This document shows positions 16,656 to 24,508 of a stretch of DNA of 35,316 nucleotides, one piece after another. Source of the stretch: Granulicella sp. (GTDB lineage Bacteria > Acidobacteriota > Terriglobia > Terriglobales > Acidobacteriaceae). Every line of letters begins with the position of its first letter. Position 1 is the stretch's first letter. The notes below the pieces were generated by a model, which was given only the letters and a program-made list of their open reading frames with translations, was not told where the DNA came from and searched no databases. Both the position numbers and the translations under genes were made by a program. The DNA lies in contig PKWK01000165.1 in the NCBI GenBank assembly GCA_003133205.1, forward strand, positions 578 to 35,893. Reading direction: 5' to 3'.

Positions 16656-16863
16656 TGCAAATATTTGATTCCATGGGCGTTATAGTCAAATATTTCATTC
16701 TACTGGGTTTAACGGACGCCACCTAGGCTCTTGCTTGCTTGCAAACATCAGATTCCATGATGGTTAGCGGATGTGTTGACTCCTTGACGTTTGGTATATA
16801 CCATCGTAAATATTTGATTTCATGTTTGTTACAGGTAAATATTTGATTTCATGTGGTTTGCGG
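16656..16863 (+). repeat. Array of five 29-31-nt units in element B
   Basis: Units start at 16656 (TGCAAATATTTGATTCCATG), 16686 (TCAAATATTTCATTC), 16740 (TGCAAACATCAGATTCCATG), 16806 (GTAAATATTTGATTTCATG) and 16835 (GTAAATATTTGATTTCATG). The last two are adjacent 29-mers and the first two adjacent 30-mers. Unit ends resemble GTTACAG, so each joint forms a small TTAC-AG-GTAA inverted repeat. No unique spacers and no cas genes are present. Confidence 0.78.
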
Positions 16864-16874
16864 AGCACAAAAAT

Positions 16875-16896
16875 CCCGGCTTTTGGCCGGGTTTTT
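16875..16896 (+). terminator. GC hairpin with T5, bidirectional terminator-like
   Basis: CCCGGC (16875-16880) pairs with GCCGGG (16886-16891), followed by TTTTT. AAAAA precedes the stem (16869-16873), so the same hairpin could terminate transcription on either strand, including read-through from the EF-G-like gene. Confidence 0.7.
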
Positions 16897-17064
16897 CTCT
16901 CTTTCAATTTGCTACTACTCTTAATTGTAGCAGGTGGAGCATAACTAGTATGCCAACTCTATTCCATTTTGGGTCATGGAGTTAGGTCATTTGGGGGCTT
17001 GACACGAGATTTTGCTGAGCAAATCCGCAGAAATTATTTTGCGGGGTCTTCGGTGACAAGGCAA

Positions 17065-17095
17065 CCCACCCTTTCGATGAAGCCGAAAGGATGGG
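17065..17095. repeat. REP-like palindrome downstream of the EF-G-like gene
   Basis: CCCACCCTTTCG (17065-17076) pairs with CGAAAGGATGGG (17084-17095) with one mismatch across a 7-nt loop. It lies 21 nt past the stop of the EF-G-like gene, with no T run, and looks like a dispersed extragenic palindrome. I have the impression of similar hairpins in acidobacterial genomes, unverified. Confidence 0.6.
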
Positions 17096-17115
17096 CCACC
17101 CAGTTTTGGTGTCGT

Positions 17116-19266
17116 TTATTCCTCTTCGTCGTGGACGGGTTGTTTGGCTGCGGCCAGGATTTTTTCCGCGATCATTTGCGGCACTACATCGTAGTGGTCC
17201 ATCTCCATGCGGAAGCTGCCGCGGCCCTGGGTCATTGAGGTTAGCGCAGTGCCGTAGGTGAGGATCTCGGCCATGGGAACCTCGGCGCGAATGACGGTCC
17301 CTGTATCGGTGCTCTCCATGCCCTGCACGCGTCCGCGACGCCCGCTGAGGTCGCCCATCAGCGCCCCGGCAAACTCGTCGGGCGCTTCAATCTCGATCTT
17401 CATTACGGGTTCCAGCAGGGCCGGCTTCGCCTGCTCCATACACTTGCGGAAGCCGATCCGCGCCGCCAGCTTGAACGCCATCTCGCTCGAGTCGACGTCG
17501 TGGTAGCTGCCGTCGACCACCGTGATTTTGAAATCCACCACGGGATATCCCGCCAGGTATCCGCGAGCAGCCGATTCGCGGACGCCCTTCTCCACTGCCG
17601 GAACATACTGCCGTGGAATTGCCCCGCCGAAGATCTCGTTGGCGAAGACGAAGCCCGCGCCTCGCGGCATAGGCTCGATGCGGAGCTTGCAGTCGCCAAA
17701 CTGGCCGTGGCCTCCGGTCTGCTTCTTGTGGCGGCCCTGGGCCTCGGCGCGTCCCCTCACTGTCTCCAGGTAAGGCACTTTCGGCGCGTGCAGAATGACG
17801 TTGGTGTGATAGCGGCGGCTCAGCTTCGAGACCAGCGCCTCAATGTGCGGCTGCCCGGCGCCCGCCACCAGAAACTCGTTGGTCTGCGGATCGCGGAAGA
17901 ACCTCACCATCGGATCGTCTTCCATCAACTTGTGCAGCGCAGGCGCAAGCTTGTCCTCGTCGGCTCGGGTCTTCGGCTCGATGGCATAGGTCATCGCCGG
18001 TTCGGGCATTGATACCTGGTCGAAAAACAGCTCGTGCGCCTTGTCGCCGAGAGTGTCCCCGGTCAACGCAACACGTAGTTTGACAGCCGCACCCAGATCG
18101 CCGGCGTGAAGTTCCTGAACCTCGACGGGCTTGCGGCCTTGCATGATGTAGAGGTGTGAAATGGACTCGGACTCCTGCCGCGTATAGTTCTGCACCGTGG
18201 TGTCGGTCTTCATCTTGCCGCTGATTACCTTGAAGAAGGTAACCCTACCGGTGAACGGGTCGGTCATCGTTTTGTAGACGAAGAGCGCGAGGGGCGCCGC
18301 ATCGTCCACCTGCCGCATCACAATCTCTTCCTGCTCCTCCGCATTTGTGCCATTGGTGCCGTTGGACGACGCAGCCTTCATCCTTCCTTTTGCCGCAATC
18401 GGCTCGCGCTCGGCCGCAGCCGGGGCATAGACCTTCAGGAAGTCCAGCAGATGGTCGGTGCCCACGTTTCTCAGACCGCTGACGTACAGCACCGGAAAGA
18501 GCCTGTCCTCGCGAATTGCTTCGTGCAGTGCGGTGATCAGATGCGCCTCGGGGATGGTTCCCTCGCGGAAGTACTCCTCCATCAACTCATCCTTGCCTTC
18601 GGCGACAATCTCCACCAGCGCCTCGTGCGCGGCCTTCGCGTCCGACATCACTGCGTCGGGAATCTTTGCCACTTCGCCGTGGCCATCGCCATCCGGCTCG
18701 TACAGAAACGCCTTCATCGTGACCAGGTCGACAACGCCGTGAAAGCCATGCTGATCGACGATGGGCAACTGCACCGGGACCACCTGGCGGCCCCATCTTT
18801 CCTGCATCAACTCGATCATTCGCTGGCGTCCCACCCTGGTGTCGGCCTTGGGGTGGTCGACCTGATCGATGACGATCACACGGGGAAGATTCACCTCGGT
18901 CGCATACTTCCAGACGCGGTCGGTCACGGCTTCGATGCCGGTCTGCGCGTTCACCACAACCAGCGCTGCCTCAACCGGCAACATCGCGGCGCGAGTTTCA
19001 TACAGGAACATGTGGAAGCCGGGAGTGTCGAGGAAGTTGATCTTGACTCCACTCCATTCGACGAACGCGGCCGCATTGGCCATCGTGGTGCGCCGGGCTA
19101 CCTCTTCTTCGTCGTAGGCAGTTACTGCTGATCCATCCTCCACGCGCCCCCGGGTAGCCGTCATCTTCGCCGCCTGCAGCAGGGCTGCGATCAATGTCGT
19201 CTTGCCACTGTGCGCGTGGCCCACTACAGCGACGTTGCGGATGTCCTGTCCGAGATAATTTTTCAT
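17116..19266 (-). CDS. EF-G-like translational GTPase (FusA2-type paralogue)
   Basis: The 716-aa product has the full EF-G domain order, including a C-terminal domain IV/V region (TGGHGQFGDCKLRIEP, IPRQYVPAVEKGV, MGDLSGRRGRVQGM). The GTPase motifs depart from canonical EF-G. G1 is GHAHSGKTT (residues 16-24), not GHIDHGKTT. G3 is DTPGF (80-84), not DTPGH, so the usual catalytic His is Phe. G4 is DQVD (134-137), not NKxD. A low-complexity insert SNGTNGTN followed by acidic residues lies near residue 304. These traits match EF-G-like proteins found beside a true EF-G; their role is unsettled. The start ATG has AGAGGAG upstream. It lies divergent from tmRNA. Confidence 0.87.
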   Translation of the reverse strand: MKNYLGQDIRNVAVVGHAHSGKTTLIAALLQAAKMTATRGRVEDGSAVTAYDEEEVARRTTMANAAAFVEWSGVKINFLDTPGFHMFLYETRAAMLPVEAALVVVNAQTGIEAVTDRVWKYATEVNLPRVIVIDQVDHPKADTRVGRQRMIELMQERWGRQVVPVQLPIVDQHGFHGVVDLVTMKAFLYEPDGDGHGEVAKIPDAVMSDAKAAHEALVEIVAEGKDELMEEYFREGTIPEAHLITALHEAIREDRLFPVLYVSGLRNVGTDHLLDFLKVYAPAAAEREPIAAKGRMKAASSNGTNGTNAEEQEEIVMRQVDDAAPLALFVYKTMTDPFTGRVTFFKVISGKMKTDTTVQNYTRQESESISHLYIMQGRKPVEVQELHAGDLGAAVKLRVALTGDTLGDKAHELFFDQVSMPEPAMTYAIEPKTRADEDKLAPALHKLMEDDPMVRFFRDPQTNEFLVAGAGQPHIEALVSKLSRRYHTNVILHAPKVPYLETVRGRAEAQGRHKKQTGGHGQFGDCKLRIEPMPRGAGFVFANEIFGGAIPRQYVPAVEKGVRESAARGYLAGYPVVDFKITVVDGSYHDVDSSEMAFKLAARIGFRKCMEQAKPALLEPVMKIEIEAPDEFAGALMGDLSGRRGRVQGMESTDTGTVIRAEVPMAEILTYGTALTSMTQGRGSFRMEMDHYDVVPQMIAEKILAAAKQPVHDEEE

Positions 19267-19720
19267 AGCCGACTCCTCTTGGTTCCCTGAAACAATGCAC
19301 CGAATGTTATAGGAAGGTTTCGAGCGATGGTGTGACGCAACGCACCGGTCACTGATGGGTCACGCATAGGTCAATCAGGGGGCACGATCAAGGGTCGGGG
19401 GCCTTGCGAGTCAGGGTCGAACGCACTGGGATTGTTGGGCGCCTTCTACCTGCGCTCCACGGCCAACCCTTCGACGCATCCATCCTGGCGCCAGCCATCC
19501 GTGTCCTGTTCAAGCCATCGCCGCGATTCGGGCGGAGTGGCCTACCGCGGCGCACCAGCCCTGTTCAGACCGCACAAAGCTGCGGAACCCCGCGAAAGCG
19601 GCATCCTATCACAATGGGCTTTTCATCGGCAGGCGCAGGTGATCGGTGAATGAGGAAGCTTGGTATACTGAAAGTAGTTCTTTGAGTGCCGAATGCAATG
19701 TAGTTGCCAGCCCACAAATG
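19267..19720. other. Intergenic region between the EF-G-like gene and tmRNA, no gene seen
   Basis: It should carry the divergent promoters of both neighbours. A short plus-strand frame (19404-19649, 81 codons) has arginine- and proline-rich composition without family features, so I regard it as chance. Confidence 0.5.
19664..19669 (+). promoter_or_regulatory. Probable -10 box for tmRNA
   Basis: TATACT, preceded by GG, lies about 51 nt before the mature tmRNA 5' end, consistent with a short processed leader. No convincing -35 hexamer is visible at 16-18 nt upstream. Confidence 0.4.
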
Positions 19721-20074
19721 GGGGGCGTCACGGCTTCGACGGGATTGCTAGCGGCAGAGAGGCATGCCGGGGTGTGGACACCCGTAATCGCTCACAAAAT
19801 CATAAGTGCCGAACCTCAGTTCGCTCTTGCTGCCTAATTAGTTAGACAGCCGATCGCTCCAGCTTCGCCTACGGGCCGGTACCGATCGTCGCACAGTAGG
19901 CTGGTCTTCCCTGCTCCGTCTGAGCGGGTCGGACGAGACTGATCAGACTGGTCGTCATCGTTTCTTCGCCCGTTCCTAGCGCTGATGACGAGACAAAAAT
20001 GAACGTGGAAAAGCATGAATGCTCTCTGTTGAAGGTAGTTTCGGACGTGGGTTCGACTCCCACCGCCTCCACCA
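19721..20074 (+). ncRNA. ssrA: Transfer-messenger RNA (tmRNA)
   Basis: This 354-nt ribosome-rescue RNA acts with SmpB to release stalled ribosomes and tag the incomplete protein for proteolysis. The 5' end GGGGGCGTCACGGCTTCGAC and the 3' end GTGGGTTCGACTCCCACCGCCTCC-A-CCA form the tRNA-Ala-like domain: GGGGGCG pairs with CGCCTCC (one G-T) and the T loop TTCGACT sits on a GTGGG/CCCAC stem. The internal message ends GCTCTTGCTGCCTAA, encoding the canonical ALAA tag end. CCA is encoded at 20072-20074. It is a standard one-piece tmRNA. Confidence 0.97.
19808..19837 (+). other. tmRNA tag reading frame (AEPQFALAA)
   Basis: The frame ending at TAA (19835-19837) reads AEPQFALAA if the resume codon is GCC at 19808. 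The preceding ATAAGT parallels the E. coli TTAGTC before its GCA resume codon. The ALAA end is certain; the exact first codon is inferred. Confidence 0.75.
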
Positions 20075-20101
20075 TTTCTGAATTGTCTTGCGTCAAACCC
20101 G

Positions 20102-20635
20102 ATGAGCGACCCGACCCCAGCCTCCGCTCGTTCTATCTGGCTGAATCGGCTTGCGGCTGTCGGTTTCCTGATCTTCGCCTCCTACTTCTACTTCCGGACG
20201 GTTTCGTACTCGGCGCCCAGCCATGTGCAGATGAGTAGCCTGCCCTTGCAGAATCTGGACGGCTCGCCGCTTCCCGCGCAGACGACGCAAGGCAAAGCGA
20301 TTCTGGTGAACTTCTGGGCTCCGTGGTGTGGGCCTTGCCGCGCGGAACTTCCGTGGCTTCAGCGGTTGCAACTGGAGCATCCGGAGCTTGTTGTGATCGG
20401 CGTTGAGGACGATCCGGATGAGTATCGGAACGCTGGGATTCTCGCTGCGCAGACGGGCATCTCGTATCCGCTGGTGCGGGCTTCCGGATCGGTGCGGTCG
20501 ACGTTCGGTCATGTTGTGTTACTGCCCACTACGCTCTATATCAGCCGGTCGGGCAGAGTGCTTCATACGGTCAGCGGCGTGATCCCTGAGGCGCTGATGA
20601 TGCGCTACGCGAAGGATGCCATAGCTGCCGATTAG
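20102..20635 (+). CDS. Membrane-anchored thioredoxin-like protein (TlpA/ResA type)
   Basis: This 177-aa protein has a single N-terminal membrane anchor (NRLAAVGFLIFASYFYF) and a periplasmic thioredoxin fold. ILVNFWAPWCGPCRAELPWLQRL carries the CGPC redox pair, VIGVEDDPDEYRNAG is the middle region, and VLLPTTLYISRSGRVL has the conserved cis-proline segment (LPTT). Such proteins keep envelope or cytochrome-c thiols reduced. No cytochrome biogenesis genes adjoin it, so the partner is unknown. ATG 20102 has no strong ribosome site. It begins only 27 nt after the tmRNA 3' end. Confidence 0.87.
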   Translation: MSDPTPASARSIWLNRLAAVGFLIFASYFYFRTVSYSAPSHVQMSSLPLQNLDGSPLPAQTTQGKAILVNFWAPWCGPCRAELPWLQRLQLEHPELVVIGVEDDPDEYRNAGILAAQTGISYPLVRASGSVRSTFGHVVLLPTTLYISRSGRVLHTVSGVIPEALMMRYAKDAIAAD

Positions 20636-20756
20636 GCCCTCCTTATTCCAGACTTCATCCCTGCGGGCGTTTTTCGTCGACAAAATTGCCGTAGCGTCGC
20701 CGCATGTGGAATGATGGTCGGGGCAATGTCAGCTACCGAAGGTTGAGGTCAGCATC

Positions 20757-22970
20757 ATGGCAGCGAATTCGAAACTGCGATTTCTGGACGATAAGTGGGA
20801 CGATGCGATAGCTGCGAAGCTGGATCCGCCCGAGCTGTTGCGATACAGGTCGAACCTGCTGGGATCGGACCTTAGAATCACCAACTTCGGCGGTGGCAAC
20901 ACCAGTTCCAAGCTGGACCAGGTCGATCCGCTGGATGGCGTGACGCGGAAGATTCTGTGGGTGAAAGGCAGCGGCGGCGACCTTGGGAGCATCAAGCGGT
21001 CGGGGTTTGCGACGCTGCGGCTGGACGAGCTGTTGGAGCTTGAGAAGGTCTACCGCGGGGTCGAGTCCGAAGACGAGATGGTGGACCTGTACTCGCAATG
21101 CACGTTTGGCAATAATCCTGTGGCTCCGTCCATTGATACGCCGCTGCATGGGTACCTGCCCTTTCCGCATGTGGACCACCTGCACCCGGACTGGGGGATC
21201 GCGCTGGCGGCCTCGGCCAACGGCAAGATCAAAATGGACGAATTTAATACGGAGTTCGGCCACAAGCTGGCCTGGCTGCCGTGGCAGCGCCCGGGTTTCG
21301 AACTCGGGATGATGCTGCGCAAGATTGTTCAGGATACGCCGGGATGCGATGGGGTGGTGCTCGGCGGCCATGGGCTGTTTACGTGGGGCAATACGCAGCG
21401 CGAGAGCTACCTGTCGACGATTACGATCATCGACCAGTTGGGCCAGTTCATCGCCGTCCATGCCGAAACCGCGGGCCACAAACACTTCGGCGGCGCCAAG
21501 GTGAAGAGCCGGGAGCCCGAAGTTCGCCGGGCCATTGCGCTGAAGATCATGCCGCACCTGCGCGGCGGCGTCTCGCGGAAGCAGCGCGTGATCGGCAGCT
21601 TTACCGACACGCAGCATGTGCTCGACTTTGTGAACTCGGTGCAGGCGAAACAGCTTGCGCATCTTGGCACGAGTTGTCCCGACCACTTTATCCGGACCAA
21701 GATTCGGCCCATGTTTGTGGAGTGGGATCCGGCCAACGACGCTGGAGAGTTGGATGAGCGGATCGACATGGCGCTTGAGACCTATCGCGCGGAGTATGCG
21801 CAGTATTACAAGGCGCACGCGCTGCCTGATTCGCCGGCGATTCGGGATGCGAGTCCGACCGTCGTCCTCGTTCCCGGGGTTGGCATGTTCAGCTTCGGGA
21901 AGAATAAGACGGAGTCGCGCATTACCGGCGAGTTCTACACCAACGCGATTGGCGTGATGCAGGGCGCTGGAGCGCTGGGCGCGGGCGTCGGCTGTACCGA
22001 CATTCCGCAGGCTGGGCCGGCCGCAGCGGCGAGCGAGTTCCAGACCTTCGCGAACTATGTCGCGCTGCCCGCCAGCGAGGCCTTCCGGATTGAGTACTGG
22101 AAGCTGGAAGAGGCGAAGATCCGCCGCCAGCCGCCGGAGAAGGAGCTGAGCCGGCGGATCATGATGATCGTCGGCGGAGGCAGCGGCATTGGTCGCGAGG
22201 TGGCGCTGCTCGCGGCCCAGCGTGGCGCACACATCATGGTGGCGGACCGCGACATCAAGGGCGCGGAGAATGTGTGCGAAGAGGCGAAGGCCATTGCCGG
22301 CAAAGAGGCAGTGAGCTTCGTCAAAATCGACATTCGCGATCGGAAGACGATCCGCGCGGCGCTGGATGCGACGATCAGCCAGTTCGGTGGGCTCGATATC
22401 CTGATCAATACGGCAGCGATTTTTCCGGCGTCGCCCGATGGCGTCATTACCGATGCGATGTGGGGCGTGACGCTTGAGATCAACGTGACCGCGAATTTCA
22501 TGCTGACAGATGAGGCGGAGCCGGTCTTCGCTGCGCAGGGTATCGATGCGAGCATCGTGCTGACCAGCTCGGCGAATGCGGTTGTGGCCAAGCGTGGCAC
22601 CGAGGCGTACGACGTCAGCAAGGCGGCGCTCAGCCACCTGGTGCGCGAACTGGCGATCACTTACTCGCCGAAGATTCGCGTCAACGGCATCAGCCCGGCG
22701 ACGGTGGTGAAAGGGTCGACGATGTTTCCGCGCGACCGTGTGATCGCCAGCCTGACTAAGTACAACCTGGTCTACGATGAGAAGTCCAGCGACGATGAGC
22801 TTCGCAACGAGCTGGCAAGGTTCTACGCCAGGCGAACGCTCACCGGCCAGCCCATCGATCCCAGTGATTGTGCCCAGGCGATCTTATTCCTCGCCGGGCC
22901 GTTGACACCCTGCACGACGGGCCACATCTTCCCCGTCGATGGAGGATTGACCGAGGCCTTCTTGCGATGA
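20757..22970 (+). CDS. Bifunctional rhamnulose-1-phosphate aldolase / short-chain dehydrogenase (RhaEW type)
   Basis: This 737-aa fusion has two domains. The N-terminal class-II aldolase/adducin domain (about residues 30-330) has ITNFGGGNTSSK, SIDTPLHGYLPFPHVDHLHP with zinc-ligand histidines, and VVLGGHGLFTWG. The C-terminal Rossmann SDR domain has MIVGGGSGIGREVALLAA near residue 470, LDILINTAAIFP, and catalytic ...SSANA...Y-DVSK near residue 618. Known members split L-rhamnulose-1-phosphate into DHAP and L-lactaldehyde and oxidise the aldehyde to lactate, passing the intermediate within one protein. The rhamnulokinase gene follows after 10 nt, supporting this role. ATG 20757 has GAGG upstream. 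No rhamnose isomerase is in the window. Confidence 0.9.
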   Translation: MAANSKLRFLDDKWDDAIAAKLDPPELLRYRSNLLGSDLRITNFGGGNTSSKLDQVDPLDGVTRKILWVKGSGGDLGSIKRSGFATLRLDELLELEKVYRGVESEDEMVDLYSQCTFGNNPVAPSIDTPLHGYLPFPHVDHLHPDWGIALAASANGKIKMDEFNTEFGHKLAWLPWQRPGFELGMMLRKIVQDTPGCDGVVLGGHGLFTWGNTQRESYLSTITIIDQLGQFIAVHAETAGHKHFGGAKVKSREPEVRRAIALKIMPHLRGGVSRKQRVIGSFTDTQHVLDFVNSVQAKQLAHLGTSCPDHFIRTKIRPMFVEWDPANDAGELDERIDMALETYRAEYAQYYKAHALPDSPAIRDASPTVVLVPGVGMFSFGKNKTESRITGEFYTNAIGVMQGAGALGAGVGCTDIPQAGPAAAASEFQTFANYVALPASEAFRIEYWKLEEAKIRRQPPEKELSRRIMMIVGGGSGIGREVALLAAQRGAHIMVADRDIKGAENVCEEAKAIAGKEAVSFVKIDIRDRKTIRAALDATISQFGGLDILINTAAIFPASPDGVITDAMWGVTLEINVTANFMLTDEAEPVFAAQGIDASIVLTSSANAVVAKRGTEAYDVSKAALSHLVRELAITYSPKIRVNGISPATVVKGSTMFPRDRVIASLTKYNLVYDEKSSDDELRNELARFYARRTLTGQPIDPSDCAQAILFLAGPLTPCTTGHIFPVDGGLTEAFLR

Positions 22971-22980
22971 GAAAGACACG

Positions 22981-24474
22981 ATGAAGAGTTCCACAAGACC
23001 ACTGAAGCCCAACGACCAGAGAGCCTCGATTGCAGTAGACCTGGGCGCGGAAAGCTGTCGCGTCTCCTTGCTGCGCTGGAAGAATGGACGGCCGTCGATC
23101 GAGCTGGTCCATCGCTTCCCGAACAACCCACGCGAGATCGACGGCGGACTGCACTGGGACCTCAACTGCATTGTCTCGGGAGTGGAGGAGGGCTTGCGCA
23201 AATGCGCCGAGCTTGCGCCCGAGGGCATTCGCTCCATCGCCGTGGACGGCTGGGCCGTGGACTATGTGCGTGTGGATGCTAATGGCGAGCCGCTCGCCGA
23301 CCCGTTCTGTTATCGCGACCCGCGCACCGTCAAGGCGGAGCGATCGGCGCATCGCAAATGCAGCCAGGAGCGCATGCGCGAGCTGACGGGCGTCCAGATC
23401 CTGTCGCTCAATACCGTCTACCAGTTGCACGCCGACGCGATGGCCGGTCTGCCGGAGGGTCAGCAATGGCTGAACCTGCCTGAGTATCTGCTGTCTCATT
23501 GGGGCGGCGCGCGTGTGGCGGAGTACACCAACGCGACCCACACCCAATTGGTCGAGCTCTACAAGAAGCAGTGGTGTCGCGAGATATTCAACGCGCTGCG
23601 CCTCGATCTGGCGAGCGCGCCCAAGCTGGTGCCGCCGGGTACGGACATCGGCAAACTGACGGGGCCGCTCGCAGAGCTGCCAGCTTTCGCCGACACAACT
23701 TTGATCGCTCCCGCTTGCCACGACACCGCGTCAGCGATCGCCGGCATTCCTACTACGGGCAATGATTGGGCCTACATCAGCTCGGGGACGTGGTCGCTGG
23801 TGGGCACGCTGATTGAGCAGCCCCGCAATGGTGCAGCCGCAGCCGCTGAAAATTTCACCAACCTCGGCGCCGTCGGCGACCGCATCTGCTTCCATAAGAA
23901 CGTCAATGGCATGTGGTTGATCCGTCAATGCACGGACCAGTGGGCGCTCGATGGCAAGGTGTGGCCTGTGGCAGAGCTGGTCGCTGCCTCCGAACTGGTC
24001 CCCTGCCCTGAGGGCCTGCTCGACGTTGACGACCCCGATCTGCTGCTGCCTGAGCGCATGCCCCAGCGCATCAATGCGCAGCGCGTCAAGCGCGGCCTCG
24101 CGCCGCTCGACGAGAGTCCCGCGAATGCACCCGAGTTTGCCAGCCTGATCTTTCACTCACTGGCTGCGCGCTACGCCAAGGTGCTCGACCGCGTTGCTTT
24201 TCTGACCGGCAAGCGGCTGAAGCGGCTCTTCATCGTGGGCGGCGCAAATCAGAATGCTTATCTCAATCGGCTGACGCAGGAGGCTACCAAGCTCGAGGTC
24301 TTCCGCGGATCGCCTGAAAGCTCCACCGTGGGCAACTTTGCGGTGCAGCTTGCGACGCTGGAAGGCAGCCGCGATCCGGTTACTGGAGCCCACGCGGAGC
24401 CAGTCGCGCGCTGGGCAGGCCTCTTCATCGAGGCCCTCGACGCAGCGCCTGCGAGCGAGCCTGTCAAGGAATAA
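22981..24474 (+). CDS. rhaB: Rhamnulokinase (FGGY family)
   Basis: This 497-aa kinase phosphorylates L-rhamnulose to rhamnulose-1-phosphate, the substrate of the fused aldolase just upstream. The two actin-fold halves are visible: IAVDLGAESCRVSLLRW (N-terminal phosphate motif), IRSIAVDGWAVDYVRVD, APACHDTASAIAGIP, AYISSGTWSLVGTLIEQP and RLFIVGGANQNAYLNRL (C-terminal FGGY region). STVGNFAVQLATLEG closes the fold. Length is normal for RhaB. The gene starts 10 nt after the upstream stop with GAGAAAG as a weak ribosome site, consistent with a two-gene rhamnose operon. Confidence 0.9.
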   Translation: MKSSTRPLKPNDQRASIAVDLGAESCRVSLLRWKNGRPSIELVHRFPNNPREIDGGLHWDLNCIVSGVEEGLRKCAELAPEGIRSIAVDGWAVDYVRVDANGEPLADPFCYRDPRTVKAERSAHRKCSQERMRELTGVQILSLNTVYQLHADAMAGLPEGQQWLNLPEYLLSHWGGARVAEYTNATHTQLVELYKKQWCREIFNALRLDLASAPKLVPPGTDIGKLTGPLAELPAFADTTLIAPACHDTASAIAGIPTTGNDWAYISSGTWSLVGTLIEQPRNGAAAAAENFTNLGAVGDRICFHKNVNGMWLIRQCTDQWALDGKVWPVAELVAASELVPCPEGLLDVDDPDLLLPERMPQRINAQRVKRGLAPLDESPANAPEFASLIFHSLAARYAKVLDRVAFLTGKRLKRLFIVGGANQNAYLNRLTQEATKLEVFRGSPESSTVGNFAVQLATLEGSRDPVTGAHAEPVARWAGLFIEALDAAPASEPVKE

Positions 24475-24477
24475 GCG

Positions 24478-24503
24478 CAGCCCTCCTCTCGTAGCGAGGG
24501 CTG
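24478..24503. terminator. Hairpin between convergent rhaB and dcp
   Basis: CAGCCCTC (24478-24485) pairs perfectly with GAGGGCTG (24496-24503) over a 10-nt loop, immediately after rhaB and five bases before the dcp stop. There is no clear T run, so termination is likely but not certain. Confidence 0.5.
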
Positions 24504-24508
24504 TCGGC

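Larger units (their letters stand above)
16593..16896 (+). repeat. Composite intergenic repeat, element B
   Basis: Order on the plus strand: C9G10 palindrome (16593-16611), a 44-nt leader (16612-16655) with TAAG, GTGTTTGCAA and AGATG, five roughly 29-31-nt units (16656-16863), then a GC hairpin between A5 and T5 (16869-16896). The order and the leader length match element A (47 nt). It fills most of the gap between the PNP gene and the EF-G-like gene, both on the minus strand, and contains no credible coding frame. Confidence 0.78.

Noticed and set aside
16656..16863. Possible CRISPR array
   Set aside because: The units abut or are separated by unrelated short gaps without regular spacers, units differ in sequence, and no cas genes are present.
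19404..19649. 81-codon frame upstream of tmRNA
   Set aside because: Low-complexity Arg/Pro composition, no ribosome site, and a location where tmRNA promoter sequence is expected.
20733..22637. 634-codon minus-strand frame
   Set aside because: It is the antisense shadow of the aldolase/dehydrogenase fusion, rich in Arg and His, a common artefact in high-GC genes.
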